Positions 21,345 to 32,604 of a stretch of DNA of 64,000 nt are shown here, piece after piece. The position numbers and the translations under genes are program-made. This DNA comes from Podospora pseudoanserina (taxonomy: Eukaryota; Ascomycota; Sordariomycetes; Sordariales; Podosporaceae). Positions within the stretch are counted from its first letter, which is position 1, and every line of letters starts with the position of its first letter. The notes under the pieces are model-generated. The model made no database searches, was not told the origin of the DNA, and was given only the letters and a program-made list of their open reading frames with translations. The DNA is taken from assembly GCF_035222485.1 (NCBI RefSeq), contig NC_085924.1, positions 1,054,001 through 1,118,000 on the forward strand, written 5' to 3'.

Positions 21345-22989
21345 ATGGCGTTTGGCGCAGCACATGTCCAGCTTTGGCTGGGGCTACTAGCAGTAGCCGG
21401 CCTTCTTTATGTGAGTACCTACCTTAGTGAATGGATCAATCACCATAATCAAGTTTCTAACCACCTTCAAGACATCATGTCTTGTCATCTACCGCATCTT
21501 TTTCCACCCATTAGCGAAATACCCAGGTCCCCTCCTGGCCAAGCTCACCGATGCCTACATGCTCTACTACGCCTGGCGAGGCGACCGCCATCTTGAGTTC
21601 TGGCGCATGCACGAGAAGTATGGCAAATTCGTCCGCTTCGGTCCCAACGCCCTCAGTGCAAACTCAAACACCGCCCTCAAGGAGATCTACGGCTTCCGAG
21701 CCAACGTCAGGAAGGCCGAGTTCTACGATGCCTTCGTCCACCCCGCTCCCAACACCCACAACGCCCGCGACAGGGACCTCCACGCTCGCAAGCGCCGTGT
21801 TCTGTCGCATGCCTTCTCCGATGGCGCCATCAAAGAGGTAGAGCGCTACATCCTGGCCAACATCCGCACTTTCTGCGAGGCCATCGGCGACTATGGCCGT
21901 GCCATCCAGGATAATAAGGGATGGAGTGCGCCGAAGAACATGTCCGACTGGTGCAACTGGCTGGCCATGGATATCCTCGGTGATCTATGCTTCGGCAAGG
22001 CTTTCCACATGTTGGATAGGCCAGACAACAGGTACGCTGTTGATCTCGTCGGTGTAGCTGCCCAGAGACATCTCCTGTGCGGTACTATGCCCATTGTCAA
22101 CAAGCTCTCTCTGGATAAGATCCTCTTCCACAAGATCGCTGCTGGTCGCGCCAAATATATGGCTTATTCGCGCCAGCAACTGACCGAGCGCACTGCTCTT
22201 GGTGATGAGACCGACCGCCGCGACTTTTTTTACCATCTCCTCAAGGCGCGCGACCCGGAAACTGGGCAGGGCTTCACCACCCCCGAGTTGTGGGGCGAGT
22301 CCAACTTGCTGATCATTGCCGGCTCTGACACCACCTCTACCGCTATGGCTGCCACTCTGTTCTATCTCGTCCGCAACCCTGCCGCGTTGGCGAAGGTCAC
22401 AGATGAGATCAGAGAGAAGTTCTCGTCTCTGGAGGATATCCAACTAGGTCCCGTTCTCAACTCTTGCCACTACCTCCGCGCCTGCATCGATGAGGCTATG
22501 CGCTTGTCGCCTAGTGTTGGTGGTCTGTTGCCCAGAGAGGTCTTGGCCGGCGGTATGACTATCGACGGCGAGATGGTACCTGAGGGAACGATTGTCGGAA
22601 CACCACATTATACCATCCACCACAATGCCAACTACTACCCCGAGCCGTTTGCCTACAAGCCAGAGAGATGGATTGCTTCTCCAGGTAGCGAGAAGGAGGC
22701 CGGTGTTAGGGAACAGGAGGTAGCATTAGCTCAGAGCGCGTTCTGCCCATTTTCGATTGGACCAAGAGGGTGCATCGGGAAGGGCCTGGCGTACGTTGAG
22801 ATGAGCATCACCCTGGCGAGAGTGCTGTATATGTATGACCTTCGCCGGGCGGTTGGTGTTGAGGATCCAGGAGAGGGCAAGCCTGGGGCGGAGATGGGCA
22901 GGGAGAAGCCGAGTGAGTTCCAGTTGGTCGACACATTTACCAGCTTGAAGAATGGGTGTATGGTTGAGTTTAGGAGGAGGGACCTGTAA
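21345..22989 (+). CDS. Cytochrome P450 monooxygenase, membrane anchored
   Basis: Exons 21345..21410 and 21472..22989 join in phase (61 bp intron GTGAGT..CAAG) to 527 residues. Exon 1 is the membrane anchor; exon 2 starts with TSCLVIYRIFFHPLAKYPGP, completing the anchor and the proline hinge. The I-helix motif AGSDTT lies at about 304, E-A-M-R (the E-x-x-R motif) at about 362, and the haem loop FSIGPRGCIG at about 449 with its thiolate Cys near 456. All catalytic landmarks are present and the length is normal for a class II fungal P450. The overall look is like the benzoate-4-monooxygenase / CYP548-type group, but the substrate cannot be read. It acts at the ER with a P450 reductase. No other biosynthetic genes are adjacent, so it need not belong to a metabolite cluster. 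Confidence 0.93.
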
Positions 22990-23711
22990 GATTGTTGTTG
23001 TTGCATCTTGAAAGGGTGGCCGGCGTTGAATGGGAGCCTATCTATAATGCATAGCACTGTTGTTTACGCATTCTCAAAATAGTTGGAAATTGAACCGCCT
23101 CAAACAACACGATATCCATCTCATTAATGAGATTCGTGGAGAAATTGGAGATTTTAGGAAGTTGCTCCTGCGGGGAACTGTTGTGGGGAAGTGGGTCTGG
23201 TTAAGTGGACCCCTGTCTCGGCAAAAGAAGGGTGCCCGGCTTAATTTCAACGTCACCTCTTCCACCATCCATAAGACTGCTGTGACACAGGCACCTTCCA
23301 TTGGGGTTGCCTTCAAGTCATCTTAACGTTGATCACCCACGGGGCATGCGGGGATACCGGAGCCGGCAGTCACAGAATGTCACCCAGGACAGGAACCACG
23401 TCGTATATCGGACCAGCTCCTGCGGGAAACGCTCGAATCAGCGTTGTGGTGGTGTTGATGGTGAGATCACGAGACCCTGAAACGTGCTTGTCTACGACAG
23501 TGGGAGTTATTCAAGGGAAACTGTCCGGGTCGCAGGGACGTTGTGGTACGGTATAGGACATCATCATATCAACCGCTCAATATGTAACACAATTTATCGA
23601 GGTTCTTCTGCTCCGTTGGAGAAGCCATGAGTTCATCTGATAAATGCTGCATTGCCCCAATCATGTGTAACGACCACAGAAACCCTCGTCTCCTCACACG
23701 TTGGGGTCATC
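22990..23711. other. Intergenic, nothing supported
   Basis: Short reading frames only; none shows start, splice sites or conserved blocks. The 3' part is the likely promoter of the GH5 gene. Confidence 0.5.
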
Positions 23712-25055
23712 ATGAAGATTGTTTCAATGTTTCTGGCGCTGGCCAGCCTCACTCAAGCAGCACCAAGCCACCAAAACCAATACCAAAATGACCTCTCTAA
23801 CCGACAGGCCGGATCCTGGCCCTTTGGCCCTTTTGTCACCTCCGCCGGGAAGATTCGCGACACAACCGGCAAAAACATCGTGTACGCCGGCACAAACTGG
23901 CCCGGCCATGGCGAGGTCATGATCCCGGAGGGTCTGCAATACCAGTCCATCGAATACATCGTCACCAAGATCAAGAGCATCGGCATGAACGCCATCCGTC
24001 TCACTTTCGCAATCGAAATGATCGACCAAATCTACGCCAACAACGGACAAGACATTACCATCCAACGCGCCTTCACCCAAGCACTCGGCCAAGCCAACGG
24101 CACCAAAATCCTCAACCAAGTCCTCGCAAAGAACCCACAGTTCACCGCCTCGACAACCAGACTCCAAGTCTTCGACGCCGTTGCCGCCGAGCTAGCCAGG
24201 CAACAGATTTATGTCCATCTTGACAACCACATCTCAAAAGGAATGTGGTGCTGCTCCGGCACCGACGGCAACACCTGGTGGGGAGACACCTACTTTAACA
24301 CCGCCAACTGGGTCAGAGGACTGTCTTACATGGCTAACCACGTGTGTTTCCCATTCCCCATTCCCCCTTCCCCCGTTCCCATCTAACACCCCCAACAGGG
24401 CCGAAACTGGGCCGGCCTAGTCTCCATCGGCCTCCGCAACGAGCCCCGCGAACCAACAAACAACAACGCCCTCCGCTCCTCCTCCTACAACTGGCAATCC
24501 CTCTACAACTTCCACAAACAGGGTGCCTCCGCCATCAGCAAAGCCAATCCTGCCTTGCTAATCTTCCTCTCTGGCATCAACTACGACACCACCGTCGCGC
24601 CTTTTTTCGATGGTTCGACCCTCTCCCCGGGGAACACCCGTTTCTCTCTGTCAGACTTCCCCGGATATGCGAACAAGCTCGTGCTGGAAGTCCACAACTA
24701 CGAAACGGGAATAAATAGCTGTTCCTCTCTGCAATACAACCTCTTTAACAAGGGCTTCAAAGCCATGACGTCTGAAGCAAAGATCCAGTTCCCGGTTTTG
24801 TTGACTGAGTTTGGGTTTGCGATGGATGCGAATACCTGGCGGGGTACGTACGCGACTTGTTTGGCTAGTTATCTGCCGAGCCAGAAGGCGGGGTGGACGA
24901 TCTGGGTGTTGGCGGGGAGTTATTATGTGCGGGAGGGGATACAGGATTATGATGAGGGGTGGGGGTTGTTGACGCGGGATTGGAGGGAGTGGAGGAGCCA
25001 GGGGTATGTGGATGGGTTGTTTAGGGGGATGGTGAGGAATTCTCTTGCGGGGTAG
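23712..25055 (+). CDS. Secreted GH5 family glycoside hydrolase
   Basis: Exons 23712..24341 and 24399..25055 (57 bp intron) encode 428 residues. A signal peptide (MKIVSMFLALASLTQAAPSH) is followed by a short linker and a GH5-type TIM barrel. Landmarks: IRLTFAIEMID early in the barrel, VHLDNH, the acid/base Glu225 in GLRNEPRE, the substrate-site VHNYE, and the nucleophile Glu347 in LLTEFGFA. A C-terminal W-T-I-W-V-L-A-G-S-Y-Y strand completes the fold. GH5 enzymes cut beta-1,4- or beta-1,3/1,6-linked glucans or mannans; the subfamily and thus the substrate are not clear. No CBM is present. The intron sits directly before the acid/base strand, and splicing restores it in phase. Confidence 0.9.
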
Positions 25056-25059
25056 GGGG

Positions 25060-25440
25060 GGTGTTTTCGGGGGGTGGGTGGAGGTCTTTGTGGGTTGAAA
25101 TGATGGTTTTGGTGGACTGGAGGATGCCAAAGACGAGGCCTAGGGTGAGGACTACAACAGCCATCCAGAATGTGTACCATTCATTGTACTGGTTTGCGGC
25201 GGATCCACCACCATTAGGAGAGGGTCCTTGGTTCTGCTTCGTCGAAGACTTCTTTGAGAATGATGAGGCGGTCTCGCCAGTACGAGAAGTTCTCTACATA
25301 TGTGCCGGAGTTCGGAGTGAAGGGTGCCGCAGGTGGCAATTCTGGTGTCTCTCTGATCTCGTTCGTTTCACTTTGCCCGGTAGGTGCAAGGCAAAGTCGT
25401 AACATCCTTGGGAGGAGTGCATGGGTAGGAAAGGCCAAAG
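25060..25440 (-). pseudogene. Relic of the C-terminus of a fungal tail-anchored membrane protein family
   Basis: Reading the minus strand from 25440, SGTYVENFSYWRDRLIILKE and VFDEAEPRTLS lead into a stop, then W-W-W-I-R-R-K-P-V-Q, another stop, and in the next frame EWYTFWMAVVVLTLGLVFGI. I know this order (YWRDRL, F-D-E..P..S-Q-W-W-x-R-R, W-Y-T-F-W and one transmembrane helix) as the C-terminus of a widespread uncharacterised family in Sordariomycetes. The first stop is a TAA where the family has Gln, a C-to-T change that fits RIP or plain decay. The second break looks like a 4-base duplication (AATGAATG). The N-terminal part is missing. It lies tail to tail with the GH5 gene. Confidence 0.5.
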
Positions 25441-25768
25441 ATGGTGCACGGGCCGCTGCACGGATTCACGTAAACAAAAATATCGAATCAAAGTGCCGAA
25501 CCAAGGTCTTCAACCACTTGGGCTGGGGGGTGGTGGGGGCTGATTCTGTATGCCCAACGAATACACGCAGTTTCCAGAAGCCAGCAGCAATGACCCCCTA
25601 CTCAGCCTGTAGATTCGAGACCACTTATTTTTTCTCGTTTTCACCACTAGCTGCCTGGCTGTTCCATTGTTCGCCATGCCGTAACCGTGTCTGGTCGAGT
25701 ACACTAACGCCAAACGAGACTTATACCTTACAGTAAGGAGCATGATGCTGCTACTTTCTTAATTTTGC

Positions 25769-26157
25769 AAATTGCTTTCGGTGTCACCACGCGTCGCTAC
25801 CGAGCCGGAACCCAATCCTTGCCTTGAAGAAGGATACACACACGCAAGAGTTGGAATAAATCGCTGCTGGCAAGCGATCGGCCAAGCGAGGGACCTGTTT
25901 GAGGCATTGTCAGCGAGGCTATCTGTTGTTTTAGATGACTGGGAGTTCCCGGACGATGTCTTCCTGGCTTGGTCCAGTTTTATGCTAGGCCCGTCTCCGG
26001 AGAGTGCGATGCCAACCATCATTGTCTGCGGTGCTTCCCAGGCAGCCAGGTAGTCATTATGCGAAGCCATTCATGCCAGCGGCGTGCTTCCACATCATAT
26101 CCTACTCGACCACCGACCTGTGGCCCCTGATTTCAACCGTGTTAATCCAATTCAATA
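25769..26157 (+). pseudogene. Fragment of an unnamed fungal protein, one in-frame stop
   Basis: The frame from about 25769 encodes CLEEGYTHARVGINRCWQAI, then R-L-S-V-V-L-D-D-W-E-F-P-D-D-V-F-L-A-W-S-S-F-M. After a TAG at about 26051 it continues open to 26157 with plausible sequence (CEAIHASGVLPHH). There is no ATG in frame. The composition and hydrophobic pattern look protein-like and remind me of unannotated fungal families seen beside NLR-like genes, but I cannot name one. Most likely an old gene piece. Confidence 0.3.
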
Positions 26158-26772
26158 AATGATTACGACAAGTATCATAGATCCCACCTTGCCGATTGTA
26201 TATTGTAGCTAACCTAGTCCACATGGCAGATGATCCTTTTCAGAGTCACGCATGGGAGGCCATCTGCATTGACATGGTACCCATTCGACAGTGGAGTTCA
26301 TAAGAGGTTACTGTGTGTTGTCTTATTAAGTCCAAGCCTCGCGTTCACTCTTCTAGCCGCCTTTGAGGTGTTGTTAGATGGGGAGCCGCCTTGCATATGA
26401 GTTAAGGTACCTACCAATCACTGAGATACCTTCAGATAGATACCTAGACAATGGAGTGCTCAGAATACAGATCTCTCATTGTAACTCCAAATAAGAATAC
26501 CTAGCCGAACAATGCATCAAGGCGACTTCCTTTATGTTTTTTGAACATTGCTACCGACTGACTGACTAAGGTACATCAACATGAAAAGCCCCACTGGCAC
26601 TACGTCCTGACCGAAATGGAATCTTCGGCAAACACAGGTTTCCAATATCGAATATTGTCAACCAAGCCACTGGCGCACCTTGACGAACTATCCCTCGATT
26701 CGTGAGTACCTTACTGGTTCACCAAACCTTCTGAATGACCCAACCTGTCAACAAGACCCCCTCACCATAACC
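26158..26772. other. Intergenic, nothing supported
   Basis: An upstream mini-frame with ATG 26616 reads 28 codons to a GTGAGT-like site, but splicing it to the next gene breaks the frame, so I do not include it. Confidence 0.45.
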
Positions 26773-27129
26773 ATGTCAAACACCGAAATCACATCCGAGC
26801 CAGAGAGCAGAGAAACTGGAAACCTCATCATCGGTCTCATTTTCGGGCTCCTGGTTGTCCCTATAGTAGTTCTAATTTCATGCTGTATCATCGTGCGTTA
26901 CAAGGAGAAACTCAAGAGACTAGACGCCTGTCCCAGGTGCGACGCCCAGCTCTTCAGCCAAGAAGCCGCACAGAGAATCATCACTGAGCGCATCAGGCGC
27001 GATGGAGAAGAACGATATCCTGAACTCGTCGAGTTGGCTGAGCGGATTGAGAGAATGGAACAAAGCAGTACGGTGGAGCATGTTGAGCTTGCCGACTTGC
27101 CCGGCCGGCGTCAGTCTTTACGGCAGTAG
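26773..27129 (+). CDS. Small single-pass membrane protein, unrecognised
   Basis: ATG 26773 gives 118 residues. A short polar N-terminus rich in Ser and Glu is followed by one transmembrane helix at about 17-40 (LIIGLIFGLLVVPIVVLISC), a basic boundary (RYKEKLKRL), a C-P-R-C pair, and a long charged helix (ERIRRDGEERYPELVELAER). The topology is probably N-out, C-in by the positive-inside rule. The C-x-x-C alone is not enough for a zinc site. The TTG at 26680 in the same frame is not a credible start. No family assigned. Confidence 0.55.
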   Translation: MSNTEITSEPESRETGNLIIGLIFGLLVVPIVVLISCCIIVRYKEKLKRLDACPRCDAQLFSQEAAQRIITERIRRDGEERYPELVELAERIERMEQSSTVEHVELADLPGRRQSLRQ

Positions 27130-27222
27130 GGATGGGGCTCGACTTTGAAAGCAACATGCTAAAAATTGCATCGAGACTCGAGGAGGTGTACTAAAACAAC
27201 ATGCAACAAAACATCCTGACAA

Positions 27223-27688
27223 TCATTGCCACTTCCTCAACCCAAACCCGCCCCTCCGACTCAAAACCTTGATGTCGGGCTCCTGACTCAGCCAGCCCTT
27301 TTCGACAATCTCATTCGCCCATTTCAGTCCCCCGTCAATCATGCCGTCTTTCTTTCTGTTTTCGGGGTGGTATTTGCGGGCTGTTTGGAGGTCGTTGAAC
27401 CTGGATCCAAATTGTAAGTGTCACCCAGCATCGCACTGCGGGTTCAATAGGTGCTGACCTCTCAACCAAGACCATCTCCCCGGTTGCTTCCAGATAAAAC
27501 ACCTCCCACTGAAGACACCCCGGTTCATTCTTCTCAATCCACTCACCCGCCTTGAGGAGGTTGGCTTCCACTTGTTCTTTGTTTTCGGGGTTGATGGCTA
27601 GCGTGATGATGATGTCGACTGCGGAAGCTGGTTCTGGGGGAGACTTGGAATTGGTGGTGGAGGTGTCGGAGGGGAGGGCCGAGGGCAT
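27223..27688 (-). CDS. ABM-domain (antibiotic biosynthesis monooxygenase-like) protein
   Basis: Exons 27688..27459 and 27400..27223 join in phase over a 58 bp intron (GTCAGC..CCAG) to 135 residues. After a Ser/Pro-rich N-terminus, the ferredoxin-like ABM fold is visible: DIIITLAINPENKEQVEANL (strand 1 and helix), EPGCLQWEVFYL (strand 2), G-E-M-V-L-V-E-R-F (strand 3, rebuilt by splicing), and a C-terminal helix region K-W-A-N-E-I. ABM proteins are small, usually dimeric cofactor-free monooxygenases or quinol oxygenases, or their non-catalytic relatives. The N-terminal extension of about 25 residues is longer than usual. The gene stands alone, so no pathway is suggested. Confidence 0.78.
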
Positions 27689-28406
27689 TTTGTACTGTTG
27701 AACAAACGGACCAAAGACAACTGTATTGGGATAGATGACGTGCAGATATGCAAGGAAACTGGGAGAGATAGCGGTAGTATTTTTGAAAATGACCTTTTCG
27801 CCGATTGGGTATCGTCAGGGTGGGGAAAGTCCGAGGTGGGTGAGGTCGTCGAGGTGGCGGCGAGTCAGATAGCTGCGGCCTAGGCAACATGGATTTTCGC
27901 CCCTAGATCCATCATTCTGAGGTCTTGGGGAAGAACTGTCTGTTGTATTGCCCCGGTCATGTGTGGAAGTCTCATGTTGATACACCCAATGCTTTTCCAT
28001 CCAGCCCGCATGTGGTAGGTAAGCATGATACATAACAGAAGAATGTATTGCTTTAAGCCTCGGTCGAATCTCAGGTACGACATGGAGTAACAAGAAAGCA
28101 CACATGTCTACAGTCAAGTAGGTCAGGGGTTATACGCCTGTTGCAAAAACCTTGCCAAAAGTCTTGCTGAAAATCTTCGGACATCAAATATTTGCAGCAG
28201 TAAATTGTCCAGTTGTACCACTGCTGGGATACTGAGCTCGCATCAATTCTGGTGTACCGCAGGTGGTGCTCCTGTCTCACGCCGTCGGGGTTCTCAAGAC
28301 GAAGGGGATGCCCTATGAGTCGAAGGCATACATATGAGGAGCAAGGACAAAACACCGGTCCCAACTCATAACCGACCTGGGAGCGCTCCCTATTTTCAAC
28401 AAGATA
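27689..28406. other. Intergenic, nothing supported
   Basis: Short antisense and overlapping frames only, without consistent coding signal. Confidence 0.45.
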
Positions 28407-28883
28407 TCAGCCAACGACAAAATGTTTCCGGGCTTGTTTCCATGGAGACCATGGATTTGGTACCAATAATGTATATGGCCGCCACGTCGATAAGTTGCTG
28501 TCATTCCAGGACTCTCTACTGTTGAGAGAGTCTGGCCATCGGCCTTGGCTGATCTGTGACGGTGTTGATTGCGGTATATAATCGAATAACTCGCGGCCTC
28601 GATGACTATCCAACCACTTTTGCTTCTGAACAACGCCTTGCACCAATCCAGGGATCTAGACCTGGAACATCTGGTATTTCTCCTCGTGATATGGATTCAG
28701 TCTTTCGCCTTTGAGGCCAGACGAGGCTTCCTCCCTTGCCTGACAACACATGTACCGCTGGCCGGTCCCAGAGCCGTCGTCGGCGCAGTTCATCTGGCAA
28801 TCTCTCGGAAAGATATGCAGTTTGGGATGGGTCCTTGCGGATGTTCTGGATCTGGCCTTGTGTCGCCATTGTCCAATTGTCAA
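28407..28883 (-). pseudogene. Possible gene relic, cysteine-bearing, unrecognised
   Basis: One minus-strand frame is open over about 150 codons apart from a single stop. It contains a Cys-rich part (RDCQMNCADDGSGTGQRYMCC) followed by E-E-K-Y-Q-M-F-Q, then Q-K-Q-K-W-L-D-S-H-R-G-R-E-L-F-D-Y-I and G-R-W-P-D-S-L-N-S-R-E-S-W. The pattern looks protein-like on both sides of the stop, but no start or splice sites are evident and I cannot name a family. It could be chance. Confidence 0.25.
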
Positions 28884-29801
28884 AGACGCTGAGGACGGTG
28901 CTGAGGTTTAAGATGAAATGTTGTCAAATGAAAAACTCGAGGTAAAACACCTTCCGGGTGTTCCGTACGAGGCATCATACCTTGTTCAAGCGTCGATGGA
29001 CACACGTTGGGTAGGTTCCATGCCCTAACCGCCACAGTTGCTCTGCCTCAACGGCTTTCCATGACAGTTTCATGTACACCGACCGGCAGCGCATCCCCTA
29101 CGCCCAGCACCGAGACCCACAACGTAAGCGACCCGAGATCCAGCCCCGGACCGGACCGGCGCCAACCTGGAAGATAAGTGCCGGCAACAAAACGGCGCAG
29201 TCGGAGATGTGGAGCCGCATTCAGGGGCCATCTGCAACAGCACGGCGTCACGGCCCCCAACTCGGTGTAAACCCTTGCTCGTCGACGCCATGAACTTGTG
29301 TTGGGGCTCTTGGACAACCAACAGTCCACACTAACGTCCGTGTTAAGATGAGCAAAAATGCAGCTCTTTTGATGCTAAACAAGGGCTCACGGACTGCGAG
29401 GATCTTCTCATCCTTTCCGTCACATCACCTGTGCCGCGTGCGCGTCTGGGAGGCTGATCCAAGGCCGAGAGTTAGTGGTTGCAACTTATACCACGCGCTA
29501 CTAGTTCCAGAATGTTGGTCGTATGATGGCTGTCACCTAATTACGTGGTTTGCCCAAGGCTGAGCTCGTTAACGTATGAGTACGGCACGACCACACATAT
29601 CGGCATCAAAAGTTACAGGTAGGGACCTTGTGATCATATCAATATTGATGGGACAAAAGTTCCCACCCAGACGCCGAGTTGCCGTGTTCCTGAGCTGCCT
29701 ACCTATATATATCCGGCACGAAGTCGCTCAGATGAGTTTGATAACCACCGACATTACTCGAGATAAGCGACAAGCCCTCCTTCGCTTTCTGTCACGCAGT
29801 C
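28884..29801. other. Intergenic upstream of the FAD oxidoreductase, nothing supported
   Basis: No gene is seen. A TATA-like CTATATATAT at about 29703-29712, near 95 bases before the ATG, may serve the downstream gene. Confidence 0.4.
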
Positions 29802-31362
29802 ATGTCTCTCTCCACTTGTGTACGTCTTGTCCAACCCTCAAGCTGTCTTGTGAATGCTGATCTAACAACCACAACAGTGTGCGGCTATTCTGGCTGCTCT
29901 CGGAAGCTCCAAGGTCTCTGCTCCGGGGAACTTCAGGTACACATCATCGTTATCGTCCTACTATTCTCTGCAAACATCTCAGACACAGCCGGACTGCATT
30001 GTGCAGCCAGCATCAGCTGCCGATGTTTCCACCGCCGTGACTATTCTCGCAGCCAATTCTGCCAATCCCGCATGTCGCTTTGCTGTTCGGTCAGGAGGAC
30101 ACATGTTCCATGCCCAAGCCTCCAACATCGCCGGTGGTGTTACCCTTGATCTGAGAGACCTCAACGAGATCACTCTTGTCAATGGAAATGCAGACGTGCG
30201 TTTGGGTGTGGGCTTGACCTGGGGAGAGGTCTACGCTCAGCTAGACCCCTTGGGCCTGACCGTTGCTGGCGGAAGAATCGCGAGCGTGGGTGTTGGTGGC
30301 TACATCGTCGGCGGAGGACTGTCCTTCCTCTCACCAAAGGTTGGCTTCGCCGCTGATACTGTCTCCAAGTACGAAGTCGTCTTGGCCAACGGCACATTGG
30401 TTGAGGCCACAGCCACCCAGAACTCTGACCTGCTGCGTGCTCTTCGTGGAGGTGGCAACAATCTGGGCATCGTCACCCGCGTGACGATGAAGACACACAC
30501 CCAGGGGCTAATGTGGGGAGGAACCATGATGCACCCTACCACGACGCTTCACAACCACCTCTTGGCATTCATCGACTTCAACAAGGCCACTGGATACGAC
30601 GAGAATGCCTCCCTCATCACCAGTCTTGTCTACTACTACGGCATCAGCCATACCATCTCAACTCAGATGGCGTACACTGGACCCCCTTCGTCGTCGCCAC
30701 CCGCTGCGTTCTCTGACTTTTTGAGCGTCCCATGGGTCACAACCAACTACGCCAGGGTGAACACCATGAGAAACGTGACTGTCGAAGCAGGAGCCAGCAT
30801 TCCAGGTAGCAGCCGGTATGTTTCCCCCCGCTTCATTCCAACTCCCAACCCCATCGTTCACTAACCCTCCCTCAGCAACCTCTGGTGGACCCAAACAGCA
30901 GTCTGCAACCTCCAAGTCCTCGGCGCGGCCTACCAAATCTGGTGGGACTCCCACTCCTCGGTCCAAAACATCCCCGGCATCGTCTGGACCATGACCTTCC
31001 AGCCCCTCCCCCCCAGCATTTACAACCGCAACCCGACCACCAACTCCCTCGGGTTCAACTCCCCCAGCCGCAGCAATCAGCCCTTGGTTGTCATCCAGCT
31101 GCTCGCTTCGTGGGCTAGTTCCCTCGATGATGCTTTTGTCAGGACAAAGGCGAGGGAATTGTACGATTCTCTTACGGCGGAGTTGGTGGCCAAGAGCGCG
31201 ACGGATCCGTGGGTGTATCTGAACTATGCGGCTGATTGGCAGGATCCGATTGCGGGGTATGGGACTGGGAATGTGGCTGCTCTGCAGGCGGCGAGGACGA
31301 AGTATGATCCGAACGGGGTTTTTACTAGTAGGGTGCCGGGTGGGTTCAAGATTCCGGTTTGA
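29802..31362 (+). CDS. BBE-type FAD-linked oxidoreductase
   Basis: Exons 29802..29819 (6 codons), 29878..30815 and 30876..31362 join in phase to 480 residues. The PCMH-type FAD domain shows AVRSGGHMFHAQASNIAGG with His81, the usual 8-alpha-linked FAD histidine. The second FAD-linking Cys found in bicovalent members is absent: the matching stretch is GRIASVGVGGYIVGGG. The C-terminal BBE domain is clear (YLNYAADWQDP..YG and KYDPNGVFTSRVPGGFKI). Such enzymes oxidise alcohols, carbohydrates or alkaloid-like substrates using oxygen. Many fungal relatives are secreted, but the N-terminus here (MSLSTCAAILAALGSSKVSA) is only weakly signal-like. The tiny first exon is supported by GTACGT..ACAG and by phase. 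No neighbour suggests a pathway. Confidence 0.88.
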
Positions 31363-31863
31363 GGGGGTGATGGGGGATAGGGAGGGTTTGTGAGTGGACT
31401 TTGAACCTTTGTCGGTTGTGTCTCGTACCTATTTAAGTGGTGGATCGGATCGGTTTGGCTGTGATATTCAGTCAGGGTGTAATAAGGACTAAGCAGCTTC
31501 TCTTCTGTGTCAGATGATATAAGTAACTTTTCCGCGTGTCTTGGTTCATGTTGAAAAGTGACGATGTCTTTCTGGGGTTGATGGTGAGTTGTGAAATCTG
31601 GTATGGGGCCGGCTCCAGCGTGGCAATCACGGGGGATGTCGAGCCAGTTCCCACATTTCCAGATATCAGAAGGTTATTAACTCTATAGCCCTGACCTTTC
31701 AGCAGCGACCTTCACTTTGCAAAGTTTCTACCACAACATCGGAAATCTCTCCTTGCGACTTTTCTTAAACGCTGCTTTTTACAACCAAACCCACCTCAAG
31801 TCATTCCAGCAACAAGAGAAGAGGCACCTCAATCTTCACACCGCAAACAACCTCGTCGCGAAA
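31363..31863. other. Intergenic, nothing supported
   Basis: 3' flank of the oxidoreductase and leader of the following small gene; no coding signal. Confidence 0.45.
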
Positions 31864-32347
31864 ATGTCTTTTTACGAACATGGCTCTCACTGGTCAGTTA
31901 CCAGCATGGCACGTTTTTCAAACCTATATTATGTTTCCAATTCCGTTGGCTTATACATCATCTTCAATTTAGTCCGCCCGACAGCGTGCCTTTGACGATC
32001 GTTACCCTGAGCACCTCGACCTTTGGTCTGTCCCACACCACGATGACTGCCTATTATACGGAAACTTTGATCAGTGGTACGCGGTGGAGCGTACTAGAAT
32101 GCTTTCGACCAGAGCCCCCTCCGATTTCATGCTCTTGGATGAGCTTACCACAAGACGTTCGATCAGAGTCCGCGACGATTACAGGGCCTCGATGGTAGAC
32201 CTTGTGAACCGGCGGTTAGGGCAGACATTCCGTTTGGATGAGCCAGACGAACCCGCTGAAACAAAAGGGACGATTGGGGTAATTCTAGATCTGATAGGAG
32301 AGCTTTGGAGAAGTATTTTCAAGCTTGGTTGGAAGTTTATCTTTTAG
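31864..32347 (+). CDS. Small gene, probably two exons, unrecognised
   Basis: The frame from 31973 to the TAG at 32345-32347 encodes about 124 residues with protein-like content (RYPEHLDLW, CLLYGNFDQWYAVERTR, DYRASMVDLVNRRLGQTFRL) and a hydrophobic C-terminus (LIGELWRSIFKLGWKFIF). ATTTAG at 31967-31972 is a likely acceptor. ATG 31864 (MSFYEHGSHW) with GTCAGT just after it is the natural first exon, but that donor leaves two spare bases while the acceptor needs phase 0. Either a weak GTTACC donor three codons on is used, or the start differs. The existence of a gene is likely; the exact start is open. It may be a tail-membrane-associated protein. Confidence 0.4.
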
Positions 32348-32604
32348 GATGGTCTTTAAGCTGAACGGCTGATAGGGAATGGGAGCTTGCAATCCCGAGC
32401 TATGCCGACTTGAGTTCAACGACTGCCCCTCTGAAAGGTGTTCTGTGGCTTGTGAGCATGCGCAACGAGTTTTCAGCTGGTCTTGGCATCTCTGAATCAC
32501 ACTGCTCGAGACGACAGTGCTCCTTTCCATTTCTCTTCTATCCAAATCAACATCGACATCGAAAGCCAGTAACTGAGCTACTACAAGATTTTTCTTTTGA
32601 AAAT

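Noticed and set aside
24651-25130. Proline-rich minus-strand frame
   Set aside because: Antisense shadow of the GH5 C-terminus; ends beyond it only by chance.
26616-26701. Possible first exon for the small membrane protein at 26773
   Set aside because: It has ATG and a GTGAGT donor, but the only acceptor breaks the frame.
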